DNA from: Mechercharimyces sp. CAU 1602
GTDB taxonomy: Bacteria > Bacillota > Bacilli > Thermoactinomycetales > JANTPT01
DNA: 64,000 nucleotides
Assembly (NCBI RefSeq): GCF_024753565.1
Contig: NZ_JANTPT010000001.1
Location: 124,001 to 188,000 of the forward strand
Direction of reading: 5' to 3'
Shown: piece by piece, positions 25,207 to 34,419 of the stretch
Numbering within the stretch: the first letter of the stretch is position 1
Layout: each line of letters begins with the position of its first letter
The notes under the pieces: generated by a model
What the model was told of the DNA's origin: nothing
The model's input: only the letters and a program-made list of their open reading frames with translations
Databases searched by the model: none
Made by a program: the position numbers and the translations under genes

Positions 25207-25477
25207 GGGATAAGGAGAAGAGAGTGTTGGATGACGTCTCATGGTAATGGAATTAGAGAAAGTATTCCTGCTCGCTGGATCACTCTCTTTTGTACGGTCC
25301 TTCATGTAGGGGTCAGGAGAGCAGGGAGTTGGCTTCTATTTACGCAAGCTAGGAGTCTCTCTATGGTTGTACCAGTACTAGGAGAAGGGGCATGATTTCC
25401 TTAGCATATGTACATTTTTCTTCCTTACTGAGGATAGTAGGGTCATGGAAATCGGTGGAACAAAGGAGGGAGTATAG
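25207..25477 (+). other. Intergenic leader with long hairpin and a possible 54-aa ORF
   Basis: AAGAGAGTG at about 25217 pairs with CACTCTCTT at about 25281, followed by TTGT, which could be a large terminator for the GT4 gene or a leader structure for the next one. Inside and beyond it an ATG at 25231 opens 54 codons (MTSHGNGIRESIPARWITLF...) to a TGA at 25393-25395; the ribosome site is poorly spaced, so I do not call it a gene. No riboswitch was recognised. Confidence 0.3.
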
Positions 25478-27838
25478 TTGAAAGCGGTTATTTTAGCAGG
25501 GGGGCGGGGCATGCGGTTACGACCACTAACCTCTCATCTCCCTAAGCCGATGGTGCCGTTACTTAATCGTCCCTGTATGGAGTACATTTTAGTGCTACTC
25601 AAACAGCACGGTATTACCGATATTGTGGTAGCGGTATCTTATCTGGCAGAACAGATTAAAAAATATTTTCAAGATGGTTCTAAGTGGGGAGTCTCTCTTA
25701 CGTATGTAGAGGAAGAGCATCCGCTAGGTACAGCAGGAGGAGTAAAGAATTGTTGCACATGTTTGGATGAAACGGTGCTTGTGATCAGTGGTGATGCGTT
25801 AACGGATATCAACCTGACTGAGGCGATCGCATTTCATGAGGAGAAGCAATCAAGAGCAACGATTTTACTTAGTTGTGTTAAAAATCCATTGCCTTTTGGT
25901 GTTGTAATGTGTGATCACGAAGGGCGAGTTGAGCGTTTTATTGAAAAGCCAGGTTGGTCGCAAGTATTAAGTAATAGGGTGAATACCGGGATATATATTA
26001 TTGAAGCACGCCTTCTGCAGCAGTTATTAGAGGATGGAGAAGCATACTTTGAAAAAGATATTTTTCCGGTTATGTTAGAGCGTCGCTTACCGCTTTATGG
26101 ATTTCTAACGACAGGGTATTGGTGCGATGTCGGCTCCTTCCAAGCATATCATCAAGCTCAAGTAGATATGATGGAGCGACAAGTGCGGTTAAAACTTGAC
26201 GGTGATGAATCTGTGTCAGTACCAGGGATATTTATCGAGCAAGGTGCAAAAATTGATCCGTCTGCAACCCTTATTCCTCCAGTCTATATAGGAGCAAATA
26301 GTGTGATCGCAGCAGGCGCAACAGTAGGTGCAGGCACAGTGCTTGGTTCTGAAGTCCATCTTGCGCCTAATACAAAGATTAAAGAAAGTATTTTATGGGG
26401 CCATACTCATGTGGAAAAAGAGTCTCGTATAGAAAAGGCTATGCTGGGTCGTCAGGTATATGTGGGTCAGGAGTGTACCATTGAACAAGGTTGCGTTATA
26501 GGAGACCGTGTTCGCATAGGCTCTCGGGTTTGTATGGGTAACGGAAAGAGAATCATAGCCAATGCAAACTTGACCCTACAGGGGCAAATAGAAAATCAGG
26601 ATGAGGCTTGGGGAAGGCATACTCTCTTCTATAAAAATAAAGTACGAATCCCTCTCCCTAATACTACACCCGCGCTCATGTTTCGATTAGCTCGGGCGTT
26701 TACTTCTGTCGTATCCAAAGCAGGCGAAGTGGTGATTTCTTCATGTACACATCCGTTAGCACAACTACTAAAGCAAACCTTGACCGTAGGTTTATGTAGT
26801 GAGGGTGTAAATGTAGTAGATTGCGGTGAGCTCACTTTTCCATTAGCGCGTTTTGCTGTCCAAAATGTGAGGGGTAGTGGAGGAGTTCATCTGGTTATCG
26901 GTGCCGGAGAGATGGTGCTACAATTTATAGACAATCAAGGATTGCCTCTCGCGCAAGAGAGAGAGAGGAAGATGGAGTGGGCATACCAATTAGGGGAAGA
27001 CGAATGGTCCCCCAGCCAAGTAGGTAGAGTACGTTTTCACTCTAAAGTGGTGGAAAACTATCGACAACAATTTATTATAGAAAGTAACTTTGCGCCTTTA
27101 AGACGGGAGGGACGGCTGGCACAAGATTTTTTCACCTCTCTTTGCTGTAGGTGGGTTGCTATAGTACGGCAAGCGGCAAATACGCCCCAGCGGGTACAGA
27201 TAGGAGATAAAGGGGAAGAATCTCTTCTTTTTTCCACTGATGAGGGAGGAGAGTGTTTAACCTTATACGATGGGCACGGGCACCCATTGACGCAAGAGCA
27301 ATTATTTTTTCTTTATGTAGCAGCACTCTCCACTAAACAAAAAGCGACTAGCTTACCGTGGAGTGCACCGACAGCATTAGAAGAGGTCGCTCGTGTGCAT
27401 GCACTTCCTTTGGAATGGACTTCGCTTATGCCACGTGCCGTGTTAGAGGCGAGTCAGTACTCGTTTCATCCTGTTTATGATGCATTAAGCGCACTCGTGA
27501 TCGTAGCCGATTATGTAGGACGTTTAGGAATGAGGTGGAAAGAAATTGTGAGTAGTCTTCCCTCTTACCATATGGTAAGGGGAGCACACCCTGTTCCCCG
27601 TCCATTGTTGGCGCACGGGATGACGGAGCTGATCGCTCAAGCGAAGGGGAAAAAGAAGCAGCTGCGTGATGGGATGAAAGTGTATGAAGAGGGAGGCTGG
27701 GTGCTCATATATCCCGATGGGTACCATCATCAGATGTGTCTTATCGTCCATGGCAAGAGCGAGTCTGATGCCCAGCACTTGTATGCCACTTATATAGAAC
27801 AGGTGAAGCGATGCATGAAAAAGGAAACGCTTGATTAG
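25478..27838 (+). CDS. Sugar nucleotidyltransferase fused to a degenerate phosphomannomutase-like domain
   Basis: The 786-residue protein starts with TTG eight bases after AGGAGG. Residues 1-235 are a nucleotidyltransferase with MKAVILAGGRGMRLRPLTSHLPKPMVPLLNRP, SGDALTDINL and FIEKP, so it activates a sugar-1-phosphate. Residues about 245-370 are hexapeptide repeats of the left-handed beta-helix type. From about 385 the sequence follows phosphohexomutases, but where those have the phosphoserine loop TASHNP this protein reads SGGVHLVIGAGEMVLQFIDNQG, without the serine. The mutase half is therefore probably structural or regulatory. Similar fusions are annotated as mannose-1-phosphate guanylyltransferases in Firmicutes; the nucleotide used is not proven. 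Confidence 0.85.
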   Translation: MKAVILAGGRGMRLRPLTSHLPKPMVPLLNRPCMEYILVLLKQHGITDIVVAVSYLAEQIKKYFQDGSKWGVSLTYVEEEHPLGTAGGVKNCCTCLDETVLVISGDALTDINLTEAIAFHEEKQSRATILLSCVKNPLPFGVVMCDHEGRVERFIEKPGWSQVLSNRVNTGIYIIEARLLQQLLEDGEAYFEKDIFPVMLERRLPLYGFLTTGYWCDVGSFQAYHQAQVDMMERQVRLKLDGDESVSVPGIFIEQGAKIDPSATLIPPVYIGANSVIAAGATVGAGTVLGSEVHLAPNTKIKESILWGHTHVEKESRIEKAMLGRQVYVGQECTIEQGCVIGDRVRIGSRVCMGNGKRIIANANLTLQGQIENQDEAWGRHTLFYKNKVRIPLPNTTPALMFRLARAFTSVVSKAGEVVISSCTHPLAQLLKQTLTVGLCSEGVNVVDCGELTFPLARFAVQNVRGSGGVHLVIGAGEMVLQFIDNQGLPLAQERERKMEWAYQLGEDEWSPSQVGRVRFHSKVVENYRQQFIIESNFAPLRREGRLAQDFFTSLCCRWVAIVRQAANTPQRVQIGDKGEESLLFSTDEGGECLTLYDGHGHPLTQEQLFFLYVAALSTKQKATSLPWSAPTALEEVARVHALPLEWTSLMPRAVLEASQYSFHPVYDALSALVIVADYVGRLGMRWKEIVSSLPSYHMVRGAHPVPRPLLAHGMTELIAQAKGKKKQLRDGMKVYEEGGWVLIYPDGYHHQMCLIVHGKSESDAQHLYATYIEQVKRCMKKETLD

Positions 27839-27854
27839 CGCTTCCTTTTCTTTT
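27819..27854. terminator. Bidirectional terminator
   Basis: AAAAGGAAACGCT and AGCGCTTCCTTTT form a 13-bp stem with one mismatch and a 5-nt loop, flanked by A and T runs. It overlaps the end of the nucleotidyltransferase gene and the stop of the converging MFS gene. Confidence 0.7.
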
Positions 27855-27855
27855 G

Positions 27856-29367
27856 TTACTCTTTAACAGCAAAAGATTGCGCACTCCCTTTGGGGACGAG
27901 CCAGAAGGCAACGATAAGAGCGAGTAGCGTAAAAAAGCTGGCTGTAAGAAAGGTTGTATCGAGTGCTTGTGCCAAAAAGGAAGGAGCAAGATCAGCCACT
28001 GTTTGTGGAAGAGCCGCCAGCCCTTCAGGGGTCGTTATTCCCTCCGCCTGCCTTAATTGTCCGATCGTTTCTTGGCTTAATTCATTTTGATGTGAGTAAA
28101 TATATTGTTCGATCTCTTCTTTCATACGGAACGTCATTACAGCTCCCAGGATGGAAACCCCAATCGTTCCCCCCATCGAGCGCGAAAACATTTGTGAAGA
28201 GGTGGCAGCGCCTCGTTCATTTGTTTGAACGGCATTTTGAACCGCAATAATATATGCTGTCATCGACAAACCAAGTCCAAAGCCGAGGATCAGCATAGCG
28301 ACCAGTACCCAAGGATAAGCAGTGTGTGCATTCATCTGTAAGATCAGCACAGCAGCACCCGTTACCATTAGTACACCGAGGATAATAGGGGGACGATACC
28401 CTGACCGTAGTACCCAGCGACCACAAATGACGGAGGCAACACTCCACCCAACAACTTGTGGGGTGATTGCAAGACCTGCTAGCGTGGGAGATTTCCCAAG
28501 CACACCTTGAACAAAAAGAGGAACGAATGAAATAGCACCGAACATTCCCATCCCGGTTAAAAAAGCACTTAAGTTGCTAGAAGCGATCATCCGGTTCTTA
28601 AAGAGAGTGATGGGCAGGAATGGATGCTCTACTCTTCGCTCCCACAAGATAAACATTACTAGTAAGATGAGAGCCAATATTAGTAAGCCCCATGCGGGTA
28701 AATAGAAGAATCCCTTTTCTCCCAGTACGAGGGTGGTAAAAAGAAAGGTAATGGCGGTGAAGGATAATAGCGTCGCTCCAGTATAATCGATTCGCTCAAA
28801 AGAACGCTCTTCTTTTCGAGGCAGATACAGAGCGATAATCGCAATAATGATTAAGCCAAGAGGGAGGTTAAACCAAAAGAGCCAGCGCCATGAAAAGTGC
28901 TGGACTGTCCATCCTCCAAGGAAAGGTCCCATAATCGCTGCTAAGCCCCACACAGAGGAGAACCATCCCTGGATCTTCGCTCTTACTTCAAAGGGAAAAA
29001 TATCACCAATAATCGTAATGGCAATGGGTAGCACTCCTCCTGCCCCTAACCCTTGTAAAGCACGAAAGAAGACCAGTTGTGACATGGACTGTGCCAACCC
29101 ACACAAAGCGGAACCAGTAATAAATAGGAGAATGGCAATAATAAACACAGGCTTACGCCCATATAGGTCAGCCAACTTTCCATAGATAGGAACAGTCGTT
29201 GTATTGGCAAGCATATAAGCAGAAAAGACCCAACTATAAAGAGAAATTCCCCCTAATTGCCCCACAACTGTCGGCATCGCCGCATTTACAATCGTCACTT
29301 CAATCGCTGAGATAAACATCGCCAACATCAAGGCAGTGGTAATGATTGTTCTTCTCTTCTGCTCCAT
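27856..29367 (-). CDS. MFS drug/H+ antiporter, DHA2 (14-TM, EmrB/QacA) family
   Basis: ATG 29367 follows GAAGGAGA, giving 503 residues; the longer in-frame start at 29409 has no site. About fourteen hydrophobic segments are seen. Signatures of the DHA2 group are the helix-1 stretch SAIEVTIVNAAMPTVVGQLGG, motif A GKLADLYGRKPVFI, and RALQGLGAGGVLPIAITIIGDIFP (motif C region). A large extracellular loop near residues 430-480 precedes the last helix, as in EmrB-like pumps. It probably exports drugs or lipophilic compounds by proton antiport. No regulator gene is adjacent. Confidence 0.9.
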   Translation of the reverse strand: MEQKRRTIITTALMLAMFISAIEVTIVNAAMPTVVGQLGGISLYSWVFSAYMLANTTTVPIYGKLADLYGRKPVFIIAILLFITGSALCGLAQSMSQLVFFRALQGLGAGGVLPIAITIIGDIFPFEVRAKIQGWFSSVWGLAAIMGPFLGGWTVQHFSWRWLFWFNLPLGLIIIAIIALYLPRKEERSFERIDYTGATLLSFTAITFLFTTLVLGEKGFFYLPAWGLLILALILLVMFILWERRVEHPFLPITLFKNRMIASSNLSAFLTGMGMFGAISFVPLFVQGVLGKSPTLAGLAITPQVVGWSVASVICGRWVLRSGYRPPIILGVLMVTGAAVLILQMNAHTAYPWVLVAMLILGFGLGLSMTAYIIAVQNAVQTNERGAATSSQMFSRSMGGTIGVSILGAVMTFRMKEEIEQYIYSHQNELSQETIGQLRQAEGITTPEGLAALPQTVADLAPSFLAQALDTTFLTASFFTLLALIVAFWLVPKGSAQSFAVKE

Positions 29368-29506
29368 CTCCCATTCTCCTTCTCTACATCTAAAACGTAA
29401 TATTTCCATCCTACCCTATCTCTTACGATTTGCGAAGGGGGGAGGGCAATATTACTATAGGAAGGGCAGCTTAGTTAAAGTGATGATGGATTGTCAACAG
29501 TAAACT

Positions 29507-29985
29507 AGACAGATTTTTTAAGAAGATCGGTTTGCACTCTACTGGTGTTAAATAATAGAAAGTACTGTGGATTCGAATATTATTAACCAATTTAATTGGG
29601 CAGTTGTAAATTCTGTCTTGATCAGCTTGATTATTGCTTCCGTTATTGCAATTGCCATAAGGGACTCGCCGAATCTTAAAGGCTTCAAGAGTTTCGTCGC
29701 CGCTTATCTCTAAGCTCATTCCTTCGGTCAGTATAAAATATTTCAATTTTCGATAGGTCTTACTGAATGGAAGTGTATTAGCTGAGTATTCTTCTTAGAT
29801 CCTGTAGTATACCCATTGATCTCAGGATTGAAGAGATCGACAAAAACAAAAATATGCTGCCGCTTTTGCTGATCACGCACATAAGTTAAATCGCTTATAA
29901 CTACTTTTAACTCTCTTGATAGTGATGGCTCACTTTTCTCATAGTGAGACGAACCTGGTATTTTGTAGGAGGTTGCATATTGCTA
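29507..29985 (-). pseudogene. IS3 OrfB transposase, C-terminal remnant
   Basis: In shifted frames the minus strand reads KVVISDLTYVRDQQKRQHIF, then FVDLFNPEINGYTTGSKKNT, which is the start of the retroviral-type integrase core with the first catalytic Asp. The C-terminal end reads VNNIRIHSTFYYLTPVECKP, the usual end of IS3 OrfB. Frameshifts and stops break it, and the middle Asp and the Glu are not recognisable. Not functional. Confidence 0.75.
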
Positions 29986-30049
29986 ATACCGGGGATTTGA
30001 GATGGTTAATTCGGGTCAACTTTACCTGTGTCCCATGGTCAGCGTGGCT

Positions 30050-31276
30050 TGATATGATCCCCTTATAGTGGATAGAGAAAAGAAACCATTTTAATCTGTT
30101 AACTATGGAGGGGACCTTTCTATGGGGAGAAAAAATAGGACGTACGAAGTAAGCTATAAAAGGGACTCAGTTGAGATGTATTTTAAGAGAAAAATGGGCT
30201 ATTGAACAAGCGCTGAAAGGTAAGGAATCGATACAAAAACCTTTCGATTATTGGTAAAGCCATTTAAGGAAGAAGGGATAGTAGGATTAGAAGAACTGCG
30301 GGGCAAAACAAAAGGAAATGGCAAATGAAGACCAAGAAAATGATCCGAAGATCCAGAGACAGAAATTCAACGACTGCGGGCGGAGAACGAAATGCTAAAA
30401 AAGCCCTTAAAAAGTGACAGAAAGAAGTCCCCTATTATCGCACAAAATATTTCGTCATAAAAGAAATGTCGAAGACCTATAAACTGAGGTTGTGGTGGGA
30501 CATTGCGGAAAGATTCCCGAGTGGTTATTATCAGTGGTGAATAAGAAAGGTTTCACTTTCAAATAAGCAGTTAGAGGATGAACAATTAAAGGTGAGGATG
30601 AAGGAATGTCACACGAAAATCCAATGGGATATATGGATACAGGAGAGTCAAGGCTTGGTTACAACGGACGTATCTACACAAGCTCAATCATAAATGGGTG
30701 CAACGCTTGATGAGAGAGGTGGGCATGGAAGCAGTTATTTGCAAGAAATGACCCTGTTATGGAAAAAGAGAAGCCTATTTCATCTCTAAAAATCATTTAG
30801 ATCGTGAGATTTTGGCTTCAAAGCCAAATGAGAAATTGTGTAACCGCTTCAACTATCTAATATTCAATGGACAAAAGCTTTATTTATCTACCGTTAGGAT
30901 TCATACAACAACGAGATTTTTTCTTATCAATACCATTAATAGCAAGAGAGAAACGAGAGATTAGTGACGTTCTATTACATAGCGATCAAGAATTTCAATA
31001 TACCTCTCGTCAATACAACTATTTTCTAGAAAAAGTACAATATTCGAGCTAGTATGTCGAGAGAAGGTTGAATTGAGAGTTTTTTAGTCACTTTAAATCT
31101 GAATGCTTTCACCTTCATCGTTTTCGTACTGCTGACGAAGTGAGGCATGCTGTTCACCAATACATTCACTTTTATAACCAGGAACGTTTTCAAAAGAAAT
31201 TAAACAACTTACTGATAAGGATCAGAGTGTTGCGTAAGGATTTTTAATTCCTGTCTACTTGACAGAGATTACTTCA
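30050..31276 (+). mobile_element. Decayed IS3-type element (inner), plus strand
   Basis: This copy is about 1.23 kb, the usual size for the IS3 family, with imperfect terminal repeats: TGATATGATCCCCTTATAGT at the left and, on the opposite strand at the right, TGAAGTAATCTCTGTCAAGT. Inside, broken frames give an OrfA start (MGRKNRTYEVSYKRDSVEMYF, ATG about 30122), a coiled-coil stretch with LRAENEMLKK, the OrfB helix-turn-helix (YGYRRVKAW...NHKWVQRLMREVGMEA), and integrase-core pieces (LLHSDQEFQYTSRQYNYFLEK near 30970-31040). Many stops and shifts make it inactive. It inserted into the orfA part of the outer element. No target duplication can be seen. Confidence 0.75.
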
Positions 31277-31490
31277 ATTAGACGTTGATTTTTTTCTTAG
31301 CAGGATCTCAGTAGTTCGGCTATCCTTTTCTTTGATTGAATCACTACTCTGATTTTGTCTTGCTCCACTTGTCATAGACGGATGCTGTCAGCTCATATCG
31401 ATGTAATTTTTCACGCCTTTCTATATCTGTGCAGTTGCAACATTTGCTATCTGAAATTATGAGTAACGTACGTCGCTTTCTTTTCGTCAT
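31277..31490 (-). pseudogene. IS3 OrfA transposase, N-terminal remnant
   Basis: From ATG 31490 the minus strand reads MTKRKRRT, then after a frameshift LHRYELTASVYDKWSK and SDSIKEKDSRTTEILLRKK. This is the helix-turn-helix and linker of IS3 OrfA (compare REYDLTASVLDRWIKQ in intact copies). It stops where the inner element begins. Not functional. Confidence 0.7.
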
Positions 31491-31545
31491 GACCGGTTCG
31501 CCATTCTTCAGTGATTGAACTTAGTTTATCTTAGTTGGTTTTTAT

Positions 31546-31715
31546 GTCCAATATACTGTATTACATTCTATTTTATAATAGAATAATTCTATATATCTAT
31601 TGTTATATATAAATATTAATGATAGTATATATAATTGCGACTACATTTTATTGATCATTTTTTCTTCTAGATCCTTTTTTTTGATCCATATCATTTTATT
31701 AGGGGAGTTTTAATT
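31546..31715 (+). other. AT-rich intergenic stretch before the WapA-like gene
   Basis: This 170-bp stretch is extremely AT-rich, with overlapping TATAAT-like and TATATA words and a short dyad TTCTATTTTATAATAGAA near 31567. It probably contains the promoter of the following gene, but the hexamers cannot be chosen reliably. Confidence 0.4.
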
Positions 31716-33464
31716 ATGAAGAAATGGAAAATATTATTATTTTTTATACTCATGTTTGCTCTGATTTTCACACCTATTATCACTCAATCGATTGGAGAAT
31801 CATATGCTGAAAATGTAAATAGAGTTGAAGTGAGCAACCATGTGGATAGAGAGAAAGACTACAAGGAGGTAAAAGAGTTACGATCAGCAAATTCTAAGAC
31901 TTTCCTTAAACCTGATGGTAAGTCATACGTATTAGAACAATATATTGAGCCAGTACATTTCAAGAAGAATGGTAAATGGATAGAGATAGACAATAACTTA
32001 AAAAGAGTAAAGACTAAATCAAACAATAAATTGAATAAATCATTTAAAAACAAAAATTCTGACTCAATCAAGACGGCTTTCAAGAACAAGGCTAATCAGT
32101 TTCAGGTGAATTTCGCGGAAAGTACTGATGTGCAAAGTATTGTTAGTTTCGGATATAAAGACGTAGAGATTGATTTTCAACTCGTAGATGGAAAGAAAGT
32201 TTTTGCTGAACTAGATAGAAATAAGGTTACCTACCCAAATATATATCCAAATACTGATTTGGTGTACCATGTTAGTAATACAGGTTTAAAAGAAGAATGG
32301 GTTTTACATGAATATAATGGAAAGAATATATATTCTATGAAATTAGATCTTCAAAGTGCCACACCTTTAGAGGGGGAAGATGGATCGATCAAAATTAAGG
32401 ATAAACACAGTAAAGATATAATTGTTCTTCCAAAACCACTAATGGTGGATTCAAATGACTCTGCTTCTTATGATATAAATATGGAGCTCCGCACTGATGG
32501 TGGGAATACTTATTTAGATCTTGTTGCAGATGCAAAATGGTTAAGTGACCCCGAAAGAAAATTTCCTATAAGAATAGACCCTACAGTAGAACTACAAGAT
32601 ATATCAACTACTTACGATACTTTTATCGGAAACAAGAATAAAGATACTAACTACCAACCATTTTCCTACTTAATTACTGGTAACATTGATGATTATGGAG
32701 TGACTCGTACTTTTATTGAGTTTGAACTACCGAAGTTCCCAGATGGAACAATTGTAAATAGAGCTCGACTCAGTTTAAATCAATATAAAACTGAAGAGAT
32801 GGAGCAAGTTGATTTGTTCCCTGTTACGTCTAGTTGGTATAGTGGTACGTTAACGTGGAATAATCAGCCTTCTGTAGGTAATAGAACAGCTTCCTCGTAT
32901 GTAAGTGGTCCTGGTGAATACTCTTGGGACATGACAGATATAGTAAAAAATTGGATAAAAGGCGATGTAGAAAATAACGGAATAAGCCTACGTCATCATA
33001 ATGAAAGTAATAATCGTAAATCTTATCGCTCGAGTGATTATGTTATTGATGAAACCAAAAGACCTAAACTTGAGATCGAATATAAAGTGATACCTGAAGA
33101 AGAAAAACTCAGTGGAACTGATCCATTGAATAAAGGTTGCACTAAAGATGCGATTATTGCTAATAGATCAAATATATACAACGATGATACAAATAAAAAG
33201 ATGGGTGAGCTTCAATTACGTTATAGCCCTAAATGTAAAACTGCTTGGGGGAGAGTAGTTCCAGTTAACAATACTGATGCGGGTACATTGATAGTTAAGG
33301 TAGTTAGAAATGATGGTGAATACCTTGAAGCAATGGCAAATCCTACTTTCTCTACGTTATGGACTTTCCAGATAAACGATCAAGATTATACATCCTACGC
33401 GGAAGCAGCTTTCTATGATTACGATGGAAAAAAGATTGGTTCAGCAAAGACTAGTTCATACTAA
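31716..33464 (+). CDS. Secreted protein with WapA-like N-terminal region and DUF2690-like C-terminus
   Basis: The 582-residue protein has a clear signal peptide (MKKWKILLFFILMFALIFTPIITQSIGESYA). Residues about 60-290 follow the N-terminal region of B. subtilis WapA: SKTFLKPDGKSYVLEQYIEPVHFKKNGKWIEIDN, then VTYPNIYPNTDLVYHV, and KWLSDPERKFPIRIDPTV. Residues about 300-470 match the DNRLRE beta-sandwich, with LTWNNQPSVG and WIKGDVENNGISLR. No YD repeats or toxin domain follow; instead residues about 480-580 have GCTKDAIIANRS...ELQLRYSPKCKTAWGRVVP, the DUF2690 pattern. The gene is AT-rich compared with its surroundings and lies beside IS remnants, suggesting transfer. Probably secreted or wall-associated; role unknown. 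Confidence 0.75.
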   Translation: MKKWKILLFFILMFALIFTPIITQSIGESYAENVNRVEVSNHVDREKDYKEVKELRSANSKTFLKPDGKSYVLEQYIEPVHFKKNGKWIEIDNNLKRVKTKSNNKLNKSFKNKNSDSIKTAFKNKANQFQVNFAESTDVQSIVSFGYKDVEIDFQLVDGKKVFAELDRNKVTYPNIYPNTDLVYHVSNTGLKEEWVLHEYNGKNIYSMKLDLQSATPLEGEDGSIKIKDKHSKDIIVLPKPLMVDSNDSASYDINMELRTDGGNTYLDLVADAKWLSDPERKFPIRIDPTVELQDISTTYDTFIGNKNKDTNYQPFSYLITGNIDDYGVTRTFIEFELPKFPDGTIVNRARLSLNQYKTEEMEQVDLFPVTSSWYSGTLTWNNQPSVGNRTASSYVSGPGEYSWDMTDIVKNWIKGDVENNGISLRHHNESNNRKSYRSSDYVIDETKRPKLEIEYKVIPEEEKLSGTDPLNKGCTKDAIIANRSNIYNDDTNKKMGELQLRYSPKCKTAWGRVVPVNNTDAGTLIVKVVRNDGEYLEAMANPTFSTLWTFQINDQDYTSYAEAAFYDYDGKKIGSAKTSSY

Positions 33465-33480
33465 AAGGGAGTGAATATAT

Positions 33481-34332
33481 TTGCTAAAGAAATTGGGATT
33501 ACTCTCGATTGTTACTATTATTATTTTCTCGACAATATTATCTGGTGGTAGTATGGCTACACCCGGAAAATCTAGAATTGGTGACCCTAATGCTAGTGAG
33601 TACACAGAATCAAAGTTAGATTCAATATTGATAGAAAAACTTAATTTCCCGGAAGACGAATTATTTTTGATGCCTAAATCCATAAAAGTTAGAACCGTTG
33701 AGCAAGGTGGGATATATGTAGCATCTGAGTCAAAGAGTTTATATCGCAATAACAAAGGTGAATTAGTAAGTGGAATTGATGGAAGCAATTTACCTATTTC
33801 GATTTTAGGAACAATACCAGAAAAAGAGATGCAAATGTGGGGGACAGTAGTAAAATTGGAATCTAAGAATGGGTACGCTAGATATGAATTACACGGTGTT
33901 ACTAAATGGTTGAAAACAACCTTCTTTAATTGGACTGATAAACAGGCACTGGCTTTTGATGGTCAATTCCAGTTGGATGTAGAAACAAATGGTTTTATGG
34001 ATTGCAGTCACCACATAGATAAGAATTTCGTTTTGGATAGTTGGTCTGAAGTTGATAAATGTGGTGGTAGACCTGGCAATATTGATTCAACTAAAGGAGC
34101 CGTTTGGAATGTGGATGTGTTATCTGGGATGGCAAATGCAACATATACGGTATTGATAATGCAAACTAAGAAAAAGCAAACCAAAGAGACGCCGAGTCAA
34201 GCAACGGTAGGATATGTCCACGATAAATCTGGGTTTGGCGTTGAAGCTAATCTAGGGGTTGGATCAATTTCATTTAGTGGTTTTAGTAATGATACAGCTT
34301 CGTTCCCTATTTTATTCAATGTAACCCCTTAA
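33481..34332 (+). CDS. Secreted protein, unknown
   Basis: The TTG start at 33481 follows AGGGAGTGA at good spacing and lies 16 bp after the WapA-like gene, so the two are probably one operon. The 283-residue product begins with a basic n-region and hydrophobic core (MLKKLGLLSIVTIIIFSTILSGGSMA), a likely signal peptide. The mature part has an early acidic helical region and a beta-rich middle with two Cys (DCSHHIDKNF and VDKCGGRPGN) that could form a disulfide outside the cell. It ends in alternating Gly/Ser/Phe strands (GVGSISFSGFSNDTASFPI). I do not recognise the family. Confidence 0.7.
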   Translation: MLKKLGLLSIVTIIIFSTILSGGSMATPGKSRIGDPNASEYTESKLDSILIEKLNFPEDELFLMPKSIKVRTVEQGGIYVASESKSLYRNNKGELVSGIDGSNLPISILGTIPEKEMQMWGTVVKLESKNGYARYELHGVTKWLKTTFFNWTDKQALAFDGQFQLDVETNGFMDCSHHIDKNFVLDSWSEVDKCGGRPGNIDSTKGAVWNVDVLSGMANATYTVLIMQTKKKQTKETPSQATVGYVHDKSGFGVEANLGVGSISFSGFSNDTASFPILFNVTP

Positions 34333-34381
34333 TTCTTTTAATTATAAATGGGTAAGATTTATATGATATCCTAAAGGGGAG

Positions 34382-34407
34382 ATCCTAGTCTTCCCTCTAG
34401 GATTTAA
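34382..34407 (+). terminator. Weak hairpin after the secreted-protein gene
   Basis: ATCCTAG pairs with CTAGGAT across an 8-nt loop, followed only by TTTAAGG. It may be a weak terminator before the next gene. Confidence 0.4.
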
Positions 34408-34419
34408 GGGTGATAGAGA

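Larger units (their letters stand above)
29483..31545 (-). mobile_element. Decayed IS3-type element (outer), split by a second IS
   Basis: Two minus-strand fragments of one IS3-family transposase flank a second element at 30050-31276: the orfA N-terminus on the right (31277-31490) and the orfB C-terminus on the left (29507-about 29985). The missing middle, roughly 350 bp, was probably lost after the inner insertion. The left end carries GATGGATTGTCAACAGTAAACTAGAC, which recurs in altered form at 34992. Right end near TTGGACATAAAAACC (about 31545) is only approximate. No intact reading frame remains. Confidence 0.7.

Noticed and set aside
25231-25395. 54-codon ORF between the GT4 and nucleotidyltransferase genes
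   Set aside because: Ribosome site is 13 bases away and the frame overlaps a hairpin arm; no family resemblance. Kept only as a note in the intergenic feature.
30867-31052. 61-codon ORF
   Set aside because: It is a fragment of the integrase core of the inner IS3 element (LLHSDQEFQYTSRQY), not an independent gene.
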